A stretch of DNA of 64,000 nucleotides from Paludibacter sp. (lineage in GTDB: Bacteria; Bacteroidota; Bacteroidia; Bacteroidales; Paludibacteraceae): positions 248,001-312,000 of the forward strand of contig JAQTTH010000004.1 in the NCBI GenBank assembly GCA_028710895.1, written 5' to 3'. Under the pieces are notes generated by a model that saw only the letters and a list, made by a program, of their open reading frames with translations, searched no databases and had not been told where the DNA came from. The stretch's first letter is position 1, and each line of letters begins with the position of its first letter. Shown in pieces: positions 34,389 to 43,000 of this stretch. The position numbers and the translations under genes are program-made.

Positions 34389-35882
34389 TCATTTCGTCCT
34401 GACCAATTTATGTACAGGTACTGTAAATGTACAAACCGATTCCGGCATAGCTTCATAGCTAAATGATTTCTCGCTTATTGTAAATGTTGAAGATTGATTC
34501 AGCATATTGAGTGAAGATTGAGCACAGGTGAGAACCTTCGTTATTATTCCAATACCATCAAAAGAACTCAGATTGAAATTGAATGTCTTATTCTCTTTGT
34601 GTGAATTACTTGCAATTATGACAAGCTCTTTCTCATCCGGACTTATGGCTGTGAGTACATTGGGGGCATTATTCGGGATGATACGGTAGCCAATTTTCAG
34701 GAAACGGCTGAACTGCGCACGCAAGTAAAAATCAATGCCGGGCTCAACCGGATTAGAGGCTTCTTTATATTTGCCGACAAGCAAGCCCCATTGCGGACTA
34801 TCATCGGCAGCTAATTGCCAGTCAATCCATGCTTTGCAGTTCAACTCCTTGAAGTCGGTAATTATCCGGTCGCAAACAGTGAGCATCTGAAAGCGGGGTG
34901 AACCGCCAATAGAGAGTGGGCCTGATTCCGATTGCCATACAGGCAAATTATTGGTTGCCGCCAGCTTGGCAATTTCAGCTCTTTTCGTACCGGCATAGCT
35001 GTGTACATCAATTCTGCTTATTTTGGAAAGGATATCGCCTGCCTTTTGATAACCAATCAACCCATCATATTCTTCATCAATGGAATTGGCATCCATGGCA
35101 CTGATACGGCAGTACGACAACATATTTTTCTGCTGCATTTTTGCATATAGTACACGAATCATCTTGTGCTGGTCATCTTGTGTGAACCGGCAACCTTCCT
35201 GTCCTCCATTGGCTTTCCACCAGTTGGAAAAAGGCTCGTTGAAAGGTTCCAGGTTATTGAATGTAATTCCTAAACTGTCGTGATAGTGGCGGGTGACATC
35301 GGTCAGATAATCGGCAAAGTTATCGAACATATCGGCTTTGAGGTTGGTAGTCAGACCATCCACACTGCCGGATGCACAGCCACTGACAGTCATCCACCAG
35401 GGTGGAGAATTCGAAAAACCAATAACCGTTACATCGTTGATGCCGACATTAGCGATGCGGGCTGCAATTAATCGTTGTAATATCTTGCGTTGATTCGCAT
35501 CACTTTTCCAATTGTAGGGCGCTGTGAGAGAATCTTTGTAACCGGGCATATTTCCACCATCAGTACGCATGTGCTTGTGATCAAGAGCATCTCCACCACC
35601 TATATTAAACCGGAATATATTCATATTCAAACCCGAGACCGGACTTGTTATCCAATTGCAAATCTGTGTAATCTTTTCATCGGAATATCCACCCATAATG
35701 TTAGCCCACCAACACAGCGAACCTCCCCACCCATCAATTGATTGGTGCTTATCGAATGGATTTATTGAAACAGAGATTGTTGATGTAGAAATTACTGTAT
35801 CAGTTTTGAATACAGCTGTTTGGGTTGCAAATAGATTGCAATAAAACAATAGTCCCGTTATAGTGAAGATTAGATTTTTCAT
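34389..35882 (-). CDS. GH30 endo-beta-1,6-galactanase-like glycoside hydrolase
   Basis: 497 residues with a signal peptide (about 1-20). A (beta/alpha)8 barrel with an attached beta domain: SIDGWGGSLCWWANIMG, VIGFSNSPPWWM, acid/base E216 in LEPFNEPFSNWW and nucleophile E319 in VWQSESGPL. The GGSLCWWA start and general layout suit subfamily 5, whose known members cut beta-1,6-galactan side chains of arabinogalactan proteins; subfamily is inferred. The gene is divergent from the HTCS at 36098, and its promoter carries paired sites shared with the GH27 gene at 61418. No SusCD pair is near, so the enzyme may be secreted to the periplasm or outside by Sec alone; there is no T9SS tail. Confidence 0.88.
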   Translation of the reverse strand: MKNLIFTITGLLFYCNLFATQTAVFKTDTVISTSTISVSINPFDKHQSIDGWGGSLCWWANIMGGYSDEKITQICNWITSPVSGLNMNIFRFNIGGGDALDHKHMRTDGGNMPGYKDSLTAPYNWKSDANQRKILQRLIAARIANVGINDVTVIGFSNSPPWWMTVSGCASGSVDGLTTNLKADMFDNFADYLTDVTRHYHDSLGITFNNLEPFNEPFSNWWKANGGQEGCRFTQDDQHKMIRVLYAKMQQKNMLSYCRISAMDANSIDEEYDGLIGYQKAGDILSKISRIDVHSYAGTKRAEIAKLAATNNLPVWQSESGPLSIGGSPRFQMLTVCDRIITDFKELNCKAWIDWQLAADDSPQWGLLVGKYKEASNPVEPGIDFYLRAQFSRFLKIGYRIIPNNAPNVLTAISPDEKELVIIASNSHKENKTFNFNLSSFDGIGIITKVLTCAQSSLNMLNQSSTFTISEKSFSYEAMPESVCTFTVPVHKLVRTK

Positions 35883-35965
35883 TTACTGATTAGATTTAAA
35901 GAGAGCATTTTCTGTGTGTACCTTTTTCCTAATTAGGTTCACAGCACATACAGTTTTTCTGAATC

Positions 35966-36033
35966 CAAAAATAGACCAATTTAAGTAGATGGATAACCCA
36001 CAAATTCAGCATATATGATTGACAAATTCGTCA
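35966..36033 (-). promoter_or_regulatory. GH30 promoter with paired candidate HTCS half-sites
   Basis: In gene direction TATTTTTG (35966-35973) is a full -7 match. Upstream of it CAAATTCAGCA (36001-36011) and ACAAATTCGTCA (36022-36033) form a direct repeat with a 21-base step, two helical turns. The GH27 promoter at 61460-61527 has the same box and the same pair at the same distances (35 and 56 bases). A dimer-binding site for the HTCS at 36098 is the simplest reading. Confidence 0.6.
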
Positions 36034-36070
36034 ATACCTATTTGAAAAGCGATTGTATTCAATTTTTGTG

Positions 36071-36078
36071 TATTTTTG
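36071..36078 (+). promoter_or_regulatory. candidate -7 box of the second HTCS
   Basis: TATTTTTG fits TAnnTTTG, 20 bases before the ATG at 36098. No -33 at proper spacing. Confidence 0.45.
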
Positions 36079-36097
36079 AGAAAAAAATGGATAATAT

Positions 36098-39000
36098 ATG
36101 AGAAAATTAGTCCTTATTTTTGTTCTGATAGTTCCTTTTTTATGTAGTGCCAACGCGCTTACAATCAAGAAACTTGAAGTTGAACAAGGCCTTTCCAATA
36201 ACAATGTAAATGGAATTGTCCAGGATCGTAAAGGATTTATGTGGATTGGCACGCGTGCCGGTCTTAATCGTTTTGACGGTTATAAATTCAAGGTGTTTAA
36301 ACACTCGATGCTGGTTTCAAATACAATAAACAGTAACGAACTTAATCCTGTTTTTGCCGACAGAAAAGACAATATTATCTGGATAGCAACAGAACGAAAC
36401 GGGGTAAATGCTTATAATTATGATGAAAATACATTCACATATTACACCCTTGATAATAGCAAAAATTGTATCAGTAGTAACGGTGTGACAGGTATTTCGG
36501 ATGATAACGAAGGGAATCTCTGGTTTGCAACATACAATGCAGGTGTAGATCATCTGGATAAGAAAACGGGTAAGTTTACAAACTACAATCAGTCGAATGT
36601 AAAAGGGCTTGGAAGCGATTACAACTGGTGTGCAACGGATGACAGAAAAGGGCATCTTTATGTCGGACACGTTTTTTCGGGGATGAGTATAATTTCGCTG
36701 AAAGATCGCACAGCTGTAAACTACATGGCTAATCCGAACGATCCTAACTCGATACCGAACAATTTTATAAATTGTATTTTCATTGACAGCAAAGAAAGGA
36801 TATGGGTTGGCACCAATGAAGGGTTAGCCTTATTCAATCCAAGATTAAAGAAGTTTACGATCTTCCGTAAAAATCCGAAGAATCCTTATTCTCTGTCAGG
36901 AAACGTAGTGCTCAGCATTGCCGAAATAAATGGAAATAGTTTGTGGATTGGTACCAGTACAGGTGGGATATGCACGCTCAATTACGATGATGAGATTTTT
37001 AATACGCCTGAAAAAGTCTCATTCCAGCATATTCCGGTTTCTGATAGTCCAAGTGGGCTATCAAACGCTTATATCGCGGCTATAAAACAAGATTCTTATG
37101 GTAATATATGGATTGGTACAGCAGGTGGAGGTATCAATTTCATTCAAAACAAACCTGATTTCTTCAATAAAATATCCTGCCTTCCAAATCAAAGTAGTCA
37201 GGTAAGTCTGAGCAATAAACTCGTTTCGGGATTATGTCTTGACAAGGAAGGTAATTTGTGGGTAGGTACCGAAGAGAAAGGAATTGATGTTTTTAAAAAC
37301 AATGTTCGGGTTCACAACTTCAATCACCAAAACAGCATAGTTCCAGATAATATATCCTGTGCCTTTACCGATTCGGAACAGAACCTGTGGTTTGGCGATG
37401 TAGATGGTGGCATAACTGTTTATAATTCGAAAACAAACAAGTTTGTACCATTATCCGGATTTAAAACCGTTGGTGCCCGCATACGATGTTTCTACGAAGA
37501 CTCAAAACAAAATGTCTGGGTATGTTCGGATAACGGACTTTTCAGTTATAACCTGAAAAGTAAAGAAATTAAATCGCACCATCTGGAAGATCGTACCGGA
37601 CTGACAGATAATGTTGTGCGCAGTGTTGTAGAAGATAAGAACGGAAATTTATGGGTGGGAACACTTGGAGGCGGACTCAGTATTTTCAATTCATCCTTTA
37701 AGCGTATTCATCATTATCCACCGGGGGATGTTATCTATGGAATCAACCATATCTATAAAGATTCCAAAAACAGAATCTGGATAGGAACACGTTACAACTT
37801 GTTGCTTTTCAAAACATGCACCGACACAGTTTACGCGAAATTTGGGTTGAAAGAGGGATTTACGGATTGCTACTTTCATGCAATTACCGAAGGAGCTACA
37901 GCAAACGACATTTGGGTGAGTACTACCAACGGAATAAGCTATTTGGATGTAGTGCATACAAAAGTGCGTAACTTCAATAAGTTGGATGGGATTCCATTGG
38001 GAGATTACATGAATGCTACTGTCACCAAATCGGCTGATGGAACAATTTATTTTGGGTCGCAGAATGGTGTTTGCTGGTTTAATGCATACACAGCTTTTCC
38101 TGAGTTGAAGCTACCGGGCATCGTTATCAGTAATATTGCTGTAGCCGACAAAAAATACGCCTACTCGGGCGATCTGATTGATATTCCGGTAAAAGAAACC
38201 ATCGAGCTTAATCACGACCAGAACACATTTAGTGTATCGTTCAATATCCCCGATTATTCGCTAAACGAGAAAGTTGAATTCTCGTATCAGTTGCAGGGAC
38301 TTGATGATAACTGGTTTAATGTGCTGAATAACAAAGAACTTACTTTCAGGAACCTACGTCCAGGAACGTATGCACTCAACATAAAATCGCGTTTGCGTAA
38401 CCAGGAATGGCCGGACACGTACAGCAGCATGACAATTGTTATTCAGCCACCCTTCTGGTTTTCGTGGTGGGCAAAGCTGATTTACGGCATTGGTCTTATT
38501 ATTAGCGCTTATTACATTACCCGTTTCTATAAACGAAAACTCGACCTGGAAAACTCATATTATCTTGAGAAGAAAAACCACTTGCAGGAGCAGGAGATGA
38601 ACGATGAACGTCTACGGTTCTTTACAAATATTACTCATGAGCTACGCACTCCGCTCACATTGATTATTGGACCATTGGAAGACCTGACAGCAGATACCAG
38701 CTTACAGGCGCAACAGCTAAAGAAAGTCAACTCCATTTATCGGAGTGCTAAGCGGCTACTCGATTTGATAAATCAGATTCTGGAATTCAGAAAATCAGAA
38801 ACGCGCAACAGACGACTTAGCGTTCATAAAGGCAATATTGCTGAACTTGTAAAAGAGATTGGGCTGAAATACAAAGAACTTAATCAGAATTCAAAGATTG
38901 GTTTTTCGATAAATCTTCCCGAAACACCTTTGGAAGTCTATTTTGATACGGAAGTAATTACAATTATTCTTGATAATTTGCTTTCGAATGCCATGAAATA

Positions 39001-40135
39001 TACAACTAAAGGCAAAATTACACTTCAGTTGAGGGAGCAAGGGGAGGGTGATAATCCCTATGTTGAAATTCTGGTATCCGACACCGGTTTTGGAATCCCG
39101 ACAGAAGCATTGCCACGCATTTTCGACCGGTATTATCAGGTGAAAGGTGAACATCAAATGTCGGGTACCGGCATTGGTCTTTCGTTGGTAAAAAATATGG
39201 TCGACTTGCACGAAGGGGAGATTCTTGTAAACAGTATACCGGATAAAGGAACAACGTTCGCTATTCGTTTGCAGCTGAACAATACTTATCCGGAAGCAAT
39301 TCAGGCTGAGCAAAAAGCCGTGGAAATGGAAGAAGCCGAACTTGAAATACACAGCGATACCCGCCAGTTGATGCTTGTGGTTGAGGATAACGCCGAAATA
39401 AACGAATATATACGCGATAATTTTACCGGATCGTTCGATGTATTGGTTGCCGATAATGGTAAAACAGGCCTTGAAATTGCGTTGGATAAAATACCCGATA
39501 TCATTATCAGTGATATCATGATGCCCGTAATGGATGGTATTGAACTCTGCAAAAGATTGAAAGAAGATGTAAGAACCTGCCACATTCCGATTGTCCTGCT
39601 CACAGCCAAAGACTCGCTGCAGGACAAGGCCGAAGGCTACAATGTGGGTGCCGATTCCTATCTAACCAAACCATTTAGCGGTAATCTGCTACGGAGTCGT
39701 GTAAGTAATTTATTGGAAACCCGCAGAAAAATAGCACAGTTATTCTCATCGGCTATTGTAAGTAAACAATCTATTGTACAGGAGTCAATCGGGAAGCTCG
39801 ACAATGAGTTTATCGACAAGCTTACACATATTATTGAGGAAAATATTGAGATAGAACAGCTCAATATTGCTCATATAGCCGACCTGATGAATATGAGCCA
39901 CTCAACACTTTACCGCAAGATAAAAACACTTACAGGACTTTCGGCTAACGAATTTATCCGTAAAATACGTATGCGAAATGCCGAAAAGCTATTGCTGGGG
40001 CGGAAATACAGTATTGCTGAAATTATTTACAAGGTAGGAATCAGTACTCCTGCCTATTTCCGGCAATGTTTTAAAGAAGAATTCGGCGTTACGCCGACTG
40101 AATACATGAAGAATTTAATGTCCGATCAGGAGTAA
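36098..40135 (+). CDS. hybrid two-component system regulator (HTCS), second
   Basis: 1345 residues, similar in build to the HTCS at 19662. Signal peptide (about 1-20), Reg_prop double propeller (about 25-690, e.g. GFMWIGTRAGLNRFDGYKF), Y_Y_Y domain, one membrane helix (about 786-808), histidine kinase (H in TNITHELRTPLTLIIG near 845; HATPase about 950-1057), receiver with D in IIISDIMMPVMDGIEL (about 1137), and AraC domain (about 1235-1344). All catalytic motifs are intact. It is divergent from GH30 and, by the shared promoter sites, likely controls also the genes to the right of the RHS block. It ends at a strong hairpin (40157). Confidence 0.95.
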   Translation: MRKLVLIFVLIVPFLCSANALTIKKLEVEQGLSNNNVNGIVQDRKGFMWIGTRAGLNRFDGYKFKVFKHSMLVSNTINSNELNPVFADRKDNIIWIATERNGVNAYNYDENTFTYYTLDNSKNCISSNGVTGISDDNEGNLWFATYNAGVDHLDKKTGKFTNYNQSNVKGLGSDYNWCATDDRKGHLYVGHVFSGMSIISLKDRTAVNYMANPNDPNSIPNNFINCIFIDSKERIWVGTNEGLALFNPRLKKFTIFRKNPKNPYSLSGNVVLSIAEINGNSLWIGTSTGGICTLNYDDEIFNTPEKVSFQHIPVSDSPSGLSNAYIAAIKQDSYGNIWIGTAGGGINFIQNKPDFFNKISCLPNQSSQVSLSNKLVSGLCLDKEGNLWVGTEEKGIDVFKNNVRVHNFNHQNSIVPDNISCAFTDSEQNLWFGDVDGGITVYNSKTNKFVPLSGFKTVGARIRCFYEDSKQNVWVCSDNGLFSYNLKSKEIKSHHLEDRTGLTDNVVRSVVEDKNGNLWVGTLGGGLSIFNSSFKRIHHYPPGDVIYGINHIYKDSKNRIWIGTRYNLLLFKTCTDTVYAKFGLKEGFTDCYFHAITEGATANDIWVSTTNGISYLDVVHTKVRNFNKLDGIPLGDYMNATVTKSADGTIYFGSQNGVCWFNAYTAFPELKLPGIVISNIAVADKKYAYSGDLIDIPVKETIELNHDQNTFSVSFNIPDYSLNEKVEFSYQLQGLDDNWFNVLNNKELTFRNLRPGTYALNIKSRLRNQEWPDTYSSMTIVIQPPFWFSWWAKLIYGIGLIISAYYITRFYKRKLDLENSYYLEKKNHLQEQEMNDERLRFFTNITHELRTPLTLIIGPLEDLTADTSLQAQQLKKVNSIYRSAKRLLDLINQILEFRKSETRNRRLSVHKGNIAELVKEIGLKYKELNQNSKIGFSINLPETPLEVYFDTEVITIILDNLLSNAMKYTTKGKITLQLREQGEGDNPYVEILVSDTGFGIPTEALPRIFDRYYQVKGEHQMSGTGIGLSLVKNMVDLHEGEILVNSIPDKGTTFAIRLQLNNTYPEAIQAEQKAVEMEEAELEIHSDTRQLMLVVEDNAEINEYIRDNFTGSFDVLVADNGKTGLEIALDKIPDIIISDIMMPVMDGIELCKRLKEDVRTCHIPIVLLTAKDSLQDKAEGYNVGADSYLTKPFSGNLLRSRVSNLLETRRKIAQLFSSAIVSKQSIVQESIGKLDNEFIDKLTHIIEENIEIEQLNIAHIADLMNMSHSTLYRKIKTLTGLSANEFIRKIRMRNAEKLLLGRKYSIAEIIYKVGISTPAYFRQCFKEEFGVTPTEYMKNLMSDQE

Positions 40136-40156
40136 ATCAATTTCCGGATATAAAAA

Positions 40157-40194
40157 ACAAACAGCCCCAACACATATTTGTGTTGGGGCTGTTT
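40157..40194 (+). terminator. terminator of the second HTCS; identical to the hairpin at 51658
   Basis: AAACAGCCCCAACACA (40159-40174) pairs perfectly with 40179-40194 around TATT. All 38 bases from 40157 recur without change at 51658-51695. It lies 22 bases after the HTCS stop; the T-tract is short (TTTATTAT). Confidence 0.8.
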
Positions 40195-40283
40195 ATTATG
40201 CACCAGAGACTGTGTTTACTCCTATTTCGTCTAAGTCTGTAGCTTTTCAGTCGGTGTTTACGTAAGTCTGATTGAAAGGGAAA

Positions 40284-40577
40284 CTTCCCGACATATCGGG
40301 ATAAGTTGTAAAATTTCTATAACAAGTTGCCTTCTGACTGAACCAAGTTGCAATATTTCTATAACAAGTTGCTTTCTGACTCAACCAAGTTGTAATATTT
40401 CTATAACAAGTTGGCTCCTGACTCAACCGAGTTGTGAAATTACTCAGTCATGTTGGCTTCTGACAAAGTCAAGTTACAATATTCCTATAACAAGTTGCCT
40501 TCTGACAAAGTCAAGTAGTAAAATTACTCAACCAAGTAGGTCTCTGACTCAACCCGGAAGGTTTCTGACAACTTCGG
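40284..40577. repeat. imperfect tandem array, 42-bp unit built of two 21-bp halves
   Basis: Units begin at 40326, 40368, 40410, 40452 and 40494, with degenerate units at 40284 and 40536. Each unit has an A half (AAGTTGCYTTCTGACT plus SAACC) and a B half (AAGTTGYAATATTTCTATAA plus C), both 21 bases with a shared AAGTTG start. Both periods are multiples of three and of two DNA turns. Confidence 0.85.
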
Positions 40578-40675
40578 GTGCGAAAAATACATTCATTGCC
40601 CAACTACTGACAGGGTTTTCAACCGCTATCGGAGTTGTATGTATTGATATTTCTTCTCTGGAAACAACTAGGAAC

Positions 40676-40710
40676 AACAAGCGCAACTCATTTTTTGAAT
40701 TGCGCTTGTT
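40676..40710. terminator. hairpin after the 40743-41486 gene
   Basis: AACAAGCGCAA (40676-40686) pairs perfectly with TTGCGCTTGTT (40700-40710) around a 13-nt loop. It lies 33 bases past the stop of the minus-strand gene. The T-tract in that direction is weak, so its use as terminator is moderate. Confidence 0.6.
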
Positions 40711-40742
40711 TCCGGGAAAGTAGTGATAGTGGATATAGTGAA

Positions 40743-41486
40743 TTATTTTATTTTGACAAAAGCAATGCTACTGATTTGTTTGTATTGCGGACTTGTGGCA
40801 CCAAAAGCTGATTTTACATATAGTTTTGCGTCGTTGGCCGTATCAACTAATCCCGTGTTGTCGGTATTCATAAGCGTGTTACGCGAAATACGGGCTGCTT
40901 CCAAAGCTGCTTCGGCCGTCTTAGTATCTGTGTTTTTTGCTTTGATTGCATCTAATTTTGCCTGCAATCCTTCCACTTTGAGCTCTGCTTCGTTTGGTTT
41001 GTAATCGGGAATAGCAACCAAAAACAACACATACTTACCCAGGTTTTCAATCTTACTGTCGATTGTTGAGTTATGAACTTTTACCTGAGTTATATTATTC
41101 CCCTTTGCTTTTTCGGCTGCCAGCTCTTCTTCCGAAAGAAGACCGGAAGCCCGTTTGCCACGCAAATCGCGAACAATGGCTTCGGCTTGTGCGAGGGTTT
41201 GAGCAGATACGCCTGCAATCCGCAAGGAATTAATGCTACGTGTAATTAATTTGTCGAAATCGTCGAATTCTACTGCGCGTGCAGAACCGGCATTTTGGAA
41301 TACAACTCCGGCGGCATTTACGGCATTAATTTCTAATTTTCCCTTTTGCAGCAAGTCGGTGAGTGCCGGAATTGTAAGTGCCGGTTTGGGTGGATTGTAG
41401 CCCTCGCCAAAGGTTGGAAAGATTGTTAGTAGTAATTCTAAGTTGGTAACATTTTGTTCGTGGCCAGTTCCATTAGGTGTTTTCAT
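40743..41486 (-). CDS. uncharacterised 247-residue protein
   Basis: Complete frame with ATG at 41486. No signal peptide or membrane helix, so cytoplasmic by appearance. It begins with a polar stretch (MKTPNGTGHEQNVTNLELLL), has a YNPP turn, and is mainly helical, with a coiled-coil-like Ala/Lys/Glu segment (AELKVEGLQAKLDAIKAKNT, about 170-205) and a conserved-looking RSINSLRIAGVSAQTLAQAE region. Proteins with a similar start (NGTGHxxNVxN ... YNP) occur in many Bacteroidota as unnamed proteins, by memory only. It is alone on this strand, between the repeat array and an AT-rich gap, inside the hairpin-bracketed block. I can give no function. Confidence 0.75.
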   Translation of the reverse strand: MKTPNGTGHEQNVTNLELLLTIFPTFGEGYNPPKPALTIPALTDLLQKGKLEINAVNAAGVVFQNAGSARAVEFDDFDKLITRSINSLRIAGVSAQTLAQAEAIVRDLRGKRASGLLSEEELAAEKAKGNNITQVKVHNSTIDSKIENLGKYVLFLVAIPDYKPNEAELKVEGLQAKLDAIKAKNTDTKTAEAALEAARISRNTLMNTDNTGLVDTANDAKLYVKSAFGATSPQYKQISSIAFVKIK

Positions 41487-42023
41487 ACGTAAATAAGTTT
41501 AAAGGGTTCTGAAAATTTTGTTGATTATTATTTTGATTAAAGAGCTAACAATCTGTAAACAATGACTTCGTATTATGTTAACCGAATCGTCGACAAATAT
41601 AAAAACTTTTTTTTTGAATAAAAATACCCCAAGATAGAAAATTAACGTTATTTAAATTTTATGATATCCGGACAATCAATTTTGAATCAAAAATATTCGG
41701 GGGAAAAGTATGATTTTGAATCTTCCTCCTCCTTTCATTTTTACAAAATATTGGATTTGTACTTTGCTCAAAAGAGGTATTATTTATACATTTTTTGTGT
41801 AAATAATTATCATGTCCTAAAAATATTTGCTACACGCATATTAACTGTTTGATTTTTAGGAATGTAAAATTTGTGATGTCCTAAATGTTTTTGTACATAT
41901 ATTTTAGTATAAAATACGAAATGTTTAACTTAGTCCATCGTAAATATTACATTTCGTAACGATAATTAATTCAAATGCAATTATTTTAAATACAGACTAC
42001 AAATCAACAAATATACATACTTT
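41487..42023. other. AT-rich 537-base gap with promoter-like sites
   Basis: No gene is supported; a 63-codon frame at 41661-41852 has no homology I recognise and poor start context. Minus-strand TATATTTG (41594-41601) is an exact -7 match for the 40743-41486 gene. ATGTCCTAAA occurs at 41812 and 41876. An inverted repeat at 41915-41958 precedes the T9SS gene. The stretch is much more AT-rich than its surroundings. Confidence 0.6.
41915..41958 (+). promoter_or_regulatory. 10-bp inverted repeat before the T9SS/RHS cassette
   Basis: TACGAAATGT (41915-41924) and ACATTTCGTA (41949-41958) are perfect complements with a 24-base gap. The right arm includes TACATTTC, one off the -7 consensus, so the arm could be an operator overlapping a promoter about 65 bases before the ATG at 42024. 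Confidence 0.4.
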
Positions 42024-42470
42024 ATGAAACATTTACATTTTAAAACATTTTGTGTTATTCTTATTATGTTGTCAATTCTTAGTCAACTAGGAGTAGCTCA
42101 GAATGTCGTTAGCTATGCTTACGACAATGCTGGAAATCGCATATCGCGGAAAGTAGTCGTTTATAATACGAATCTTACTCACGCAAAAAAGACTGTTGAC
42201 CCTCCTCCAGTTGAAGAGCAATTGGGCGAACGAACTATTAAAGTATTTCCCAACCCAACGAAAGGAGCTTTGGCTGTAGACATTAGCGGTGGAAGTGATA
42301 AGGATCAACTACGCATCATACTGTACAATGCCGACGGCAAACAACTACTTAACAAGCAAGTACAACAAGGTACAACGCCTGTGAATATGACTGCCTATCC
42401 GGCAGCCTATTATATACTCAGGGTACAGGCAGGGGAGAAGGTTACTGAGTTTAAAATAATCAAACAATGA
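42024..42470 (+). CDS. small T9SS-sorted protein with an RHS-like motif
   Basis: 148 residues. Signal peptide (about 1-25), then NVVSYAYDNAGNRISRKVV, which matches the YD-repeat consensus of RHS proteins (YxYDxxGNRxxR), a short linker with KKTVDPPPVEEQ, and a type A T9SS sorting domain (about 70-148: IKVFPNPTKGALAVDISGG ... YYILRVQAGEKVTEFKIIKQ). So it would be exported by Sec, moved across the outer membrane by T9SS and attached to the surface. It is first in a run that ends with the giant RHS protein. The single YD unit may let it join or cap an RHS shell; that is inference. Confidence 0.8.
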   Translation: MKHLHFKTFCVILIMLSILSQLGVAQNVVSYAYDNAGNRISRKVVVYNTNLTHAKKTVDPPPVEEQLGERTIKVFPNPTKGALAVDISGGSDKDQLRIILYNADGKQLLNKQVQQGTTPVNMTAYPAAYYILRVQAGEKVTEFKIIKQ

Positions 42471-42491
42471 CCCTCGAAACCCTTTAAGACG

Positions 42492-42516
42492 CTGTCAGGG
42501 GCAAGCCCGCTGACAG
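42492..42516 (+). terminator. hairpin between the T9SS and LTxxQ genes
   Basis: CTGTCAG (42492-42498) pairs with CTGACAG (42510-42516), with an inner GGC/GCC pair. No T-tract follows, so it may be an attenuator or mRNA processing site rather than a full terminator. Confidence 0.45.
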
Positions 42517-42603
42517 GTCTGATAATATAACCCAGTACGATGTTGAAAGATCTGACTGTGGTTGCAAAATATAAAATCAAACAATATAAAATACAAAACA
42601 ATT

Positions 42604-42957
42604 ATGAAAACTCTAAAATTGATTACGGCAGTAATTGCCATTCTATTTCTCTCGAATCTGACTTATGCAGGTAGCCCTAAAGTAACTAGCCCGGAAGATA
42701 ATCTGGCCGATTTGCTGATTGAAAAAATGGGAAAAGATGTAACGCTGACCGACAGTCAGAAAGTGGTAGTGAAACAGAAGCTAACGAAATATATCGTGAA
42801 AGTGCAGAATGCACATGCATTGAGCAATAGCAATGAAAAATTCACGAAAAAGGCTCAAGCAAGCAATGAATATCAATTGTCGTTGGATAGTATCCTGACT
42901 AATACTCAACGCGAACAACTAAATATAAAGATCAAAGAACGTGAGGAGGCAAAATAA
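42604..42957 (+). CDS. small periplasmic protein with two LTxxQ motifs (Spy/CpxP-like in pattern)
   Basis: 117 residues from the ATG at 42604 (MKTLKLITAVIAILFLSNLT); the upstream in-frame start at 42562 is less likely. After a signal peptide of about 22 residues the mature part is helical and charged. It has LTDSQ (near 48-52) and LTNTQ (near 99-103) about 50 residues apart, as in the Spy/CpxP chaperone family, where LTxxQ marks the helix turns. Family membership is a guess from that pattern; overall similarity is low. A chaperone beside a large exported RHS protein would make sense. Confidence 0.6.
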   Translation: MKTLKLITAVIAILFLSNLTYAGSPKVTSPEDNLADLLIEKMGKDVTLTDSQKVVVKQKLTKYIVKVQNAHALSNSNEKFTKKAQASNEYQLSLDSILTNTQREQLNIKIKEREEAK

Positions 42958-43000
42958 AGTTAGAACAGATTATTCATTTAAAACAATAAAGAAACAAAAT

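Larger units (their letters stand above)
40136..40742. other. 607-base gap: terminator, tandem repeat array, second hairpin
   Basis: No gene is supported here. It holds the HTCS terminator (40157-40194), a small CCCGA/TCGGG hairpin (40288-40301) at the edge of a 21/42-bp repeat array (40284-40577), and an 11-bp stem hairpin (40676-40710). One minus-strand frame across the repeats stays open for about 65 codons but has no usual start codon. Confidence 0.7.

Noticed and set aside
34337-34456. N-terminal extension of the small AraC protein
   Set aside because: The 40 extra codons overlap the end of GH30 and do not resemble any domain; the ATG at 34336 matches the HTCS-type linker.
38891-39583. 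230-codon minus-strand frame
   Set aside because: Antisense to the kinase/receiver part of the second HTCS; no domain pattern.
40284-40577. CRISPR array
   Set aside because: Units follow each other without unique spacers and are degenerate; no cas gene is in the window.
41661-41852. 63-codon frame in the AT-rich gap
   Set aside because: No family, no start context, aromatic-rich translation as random AT-rich DNA gives.
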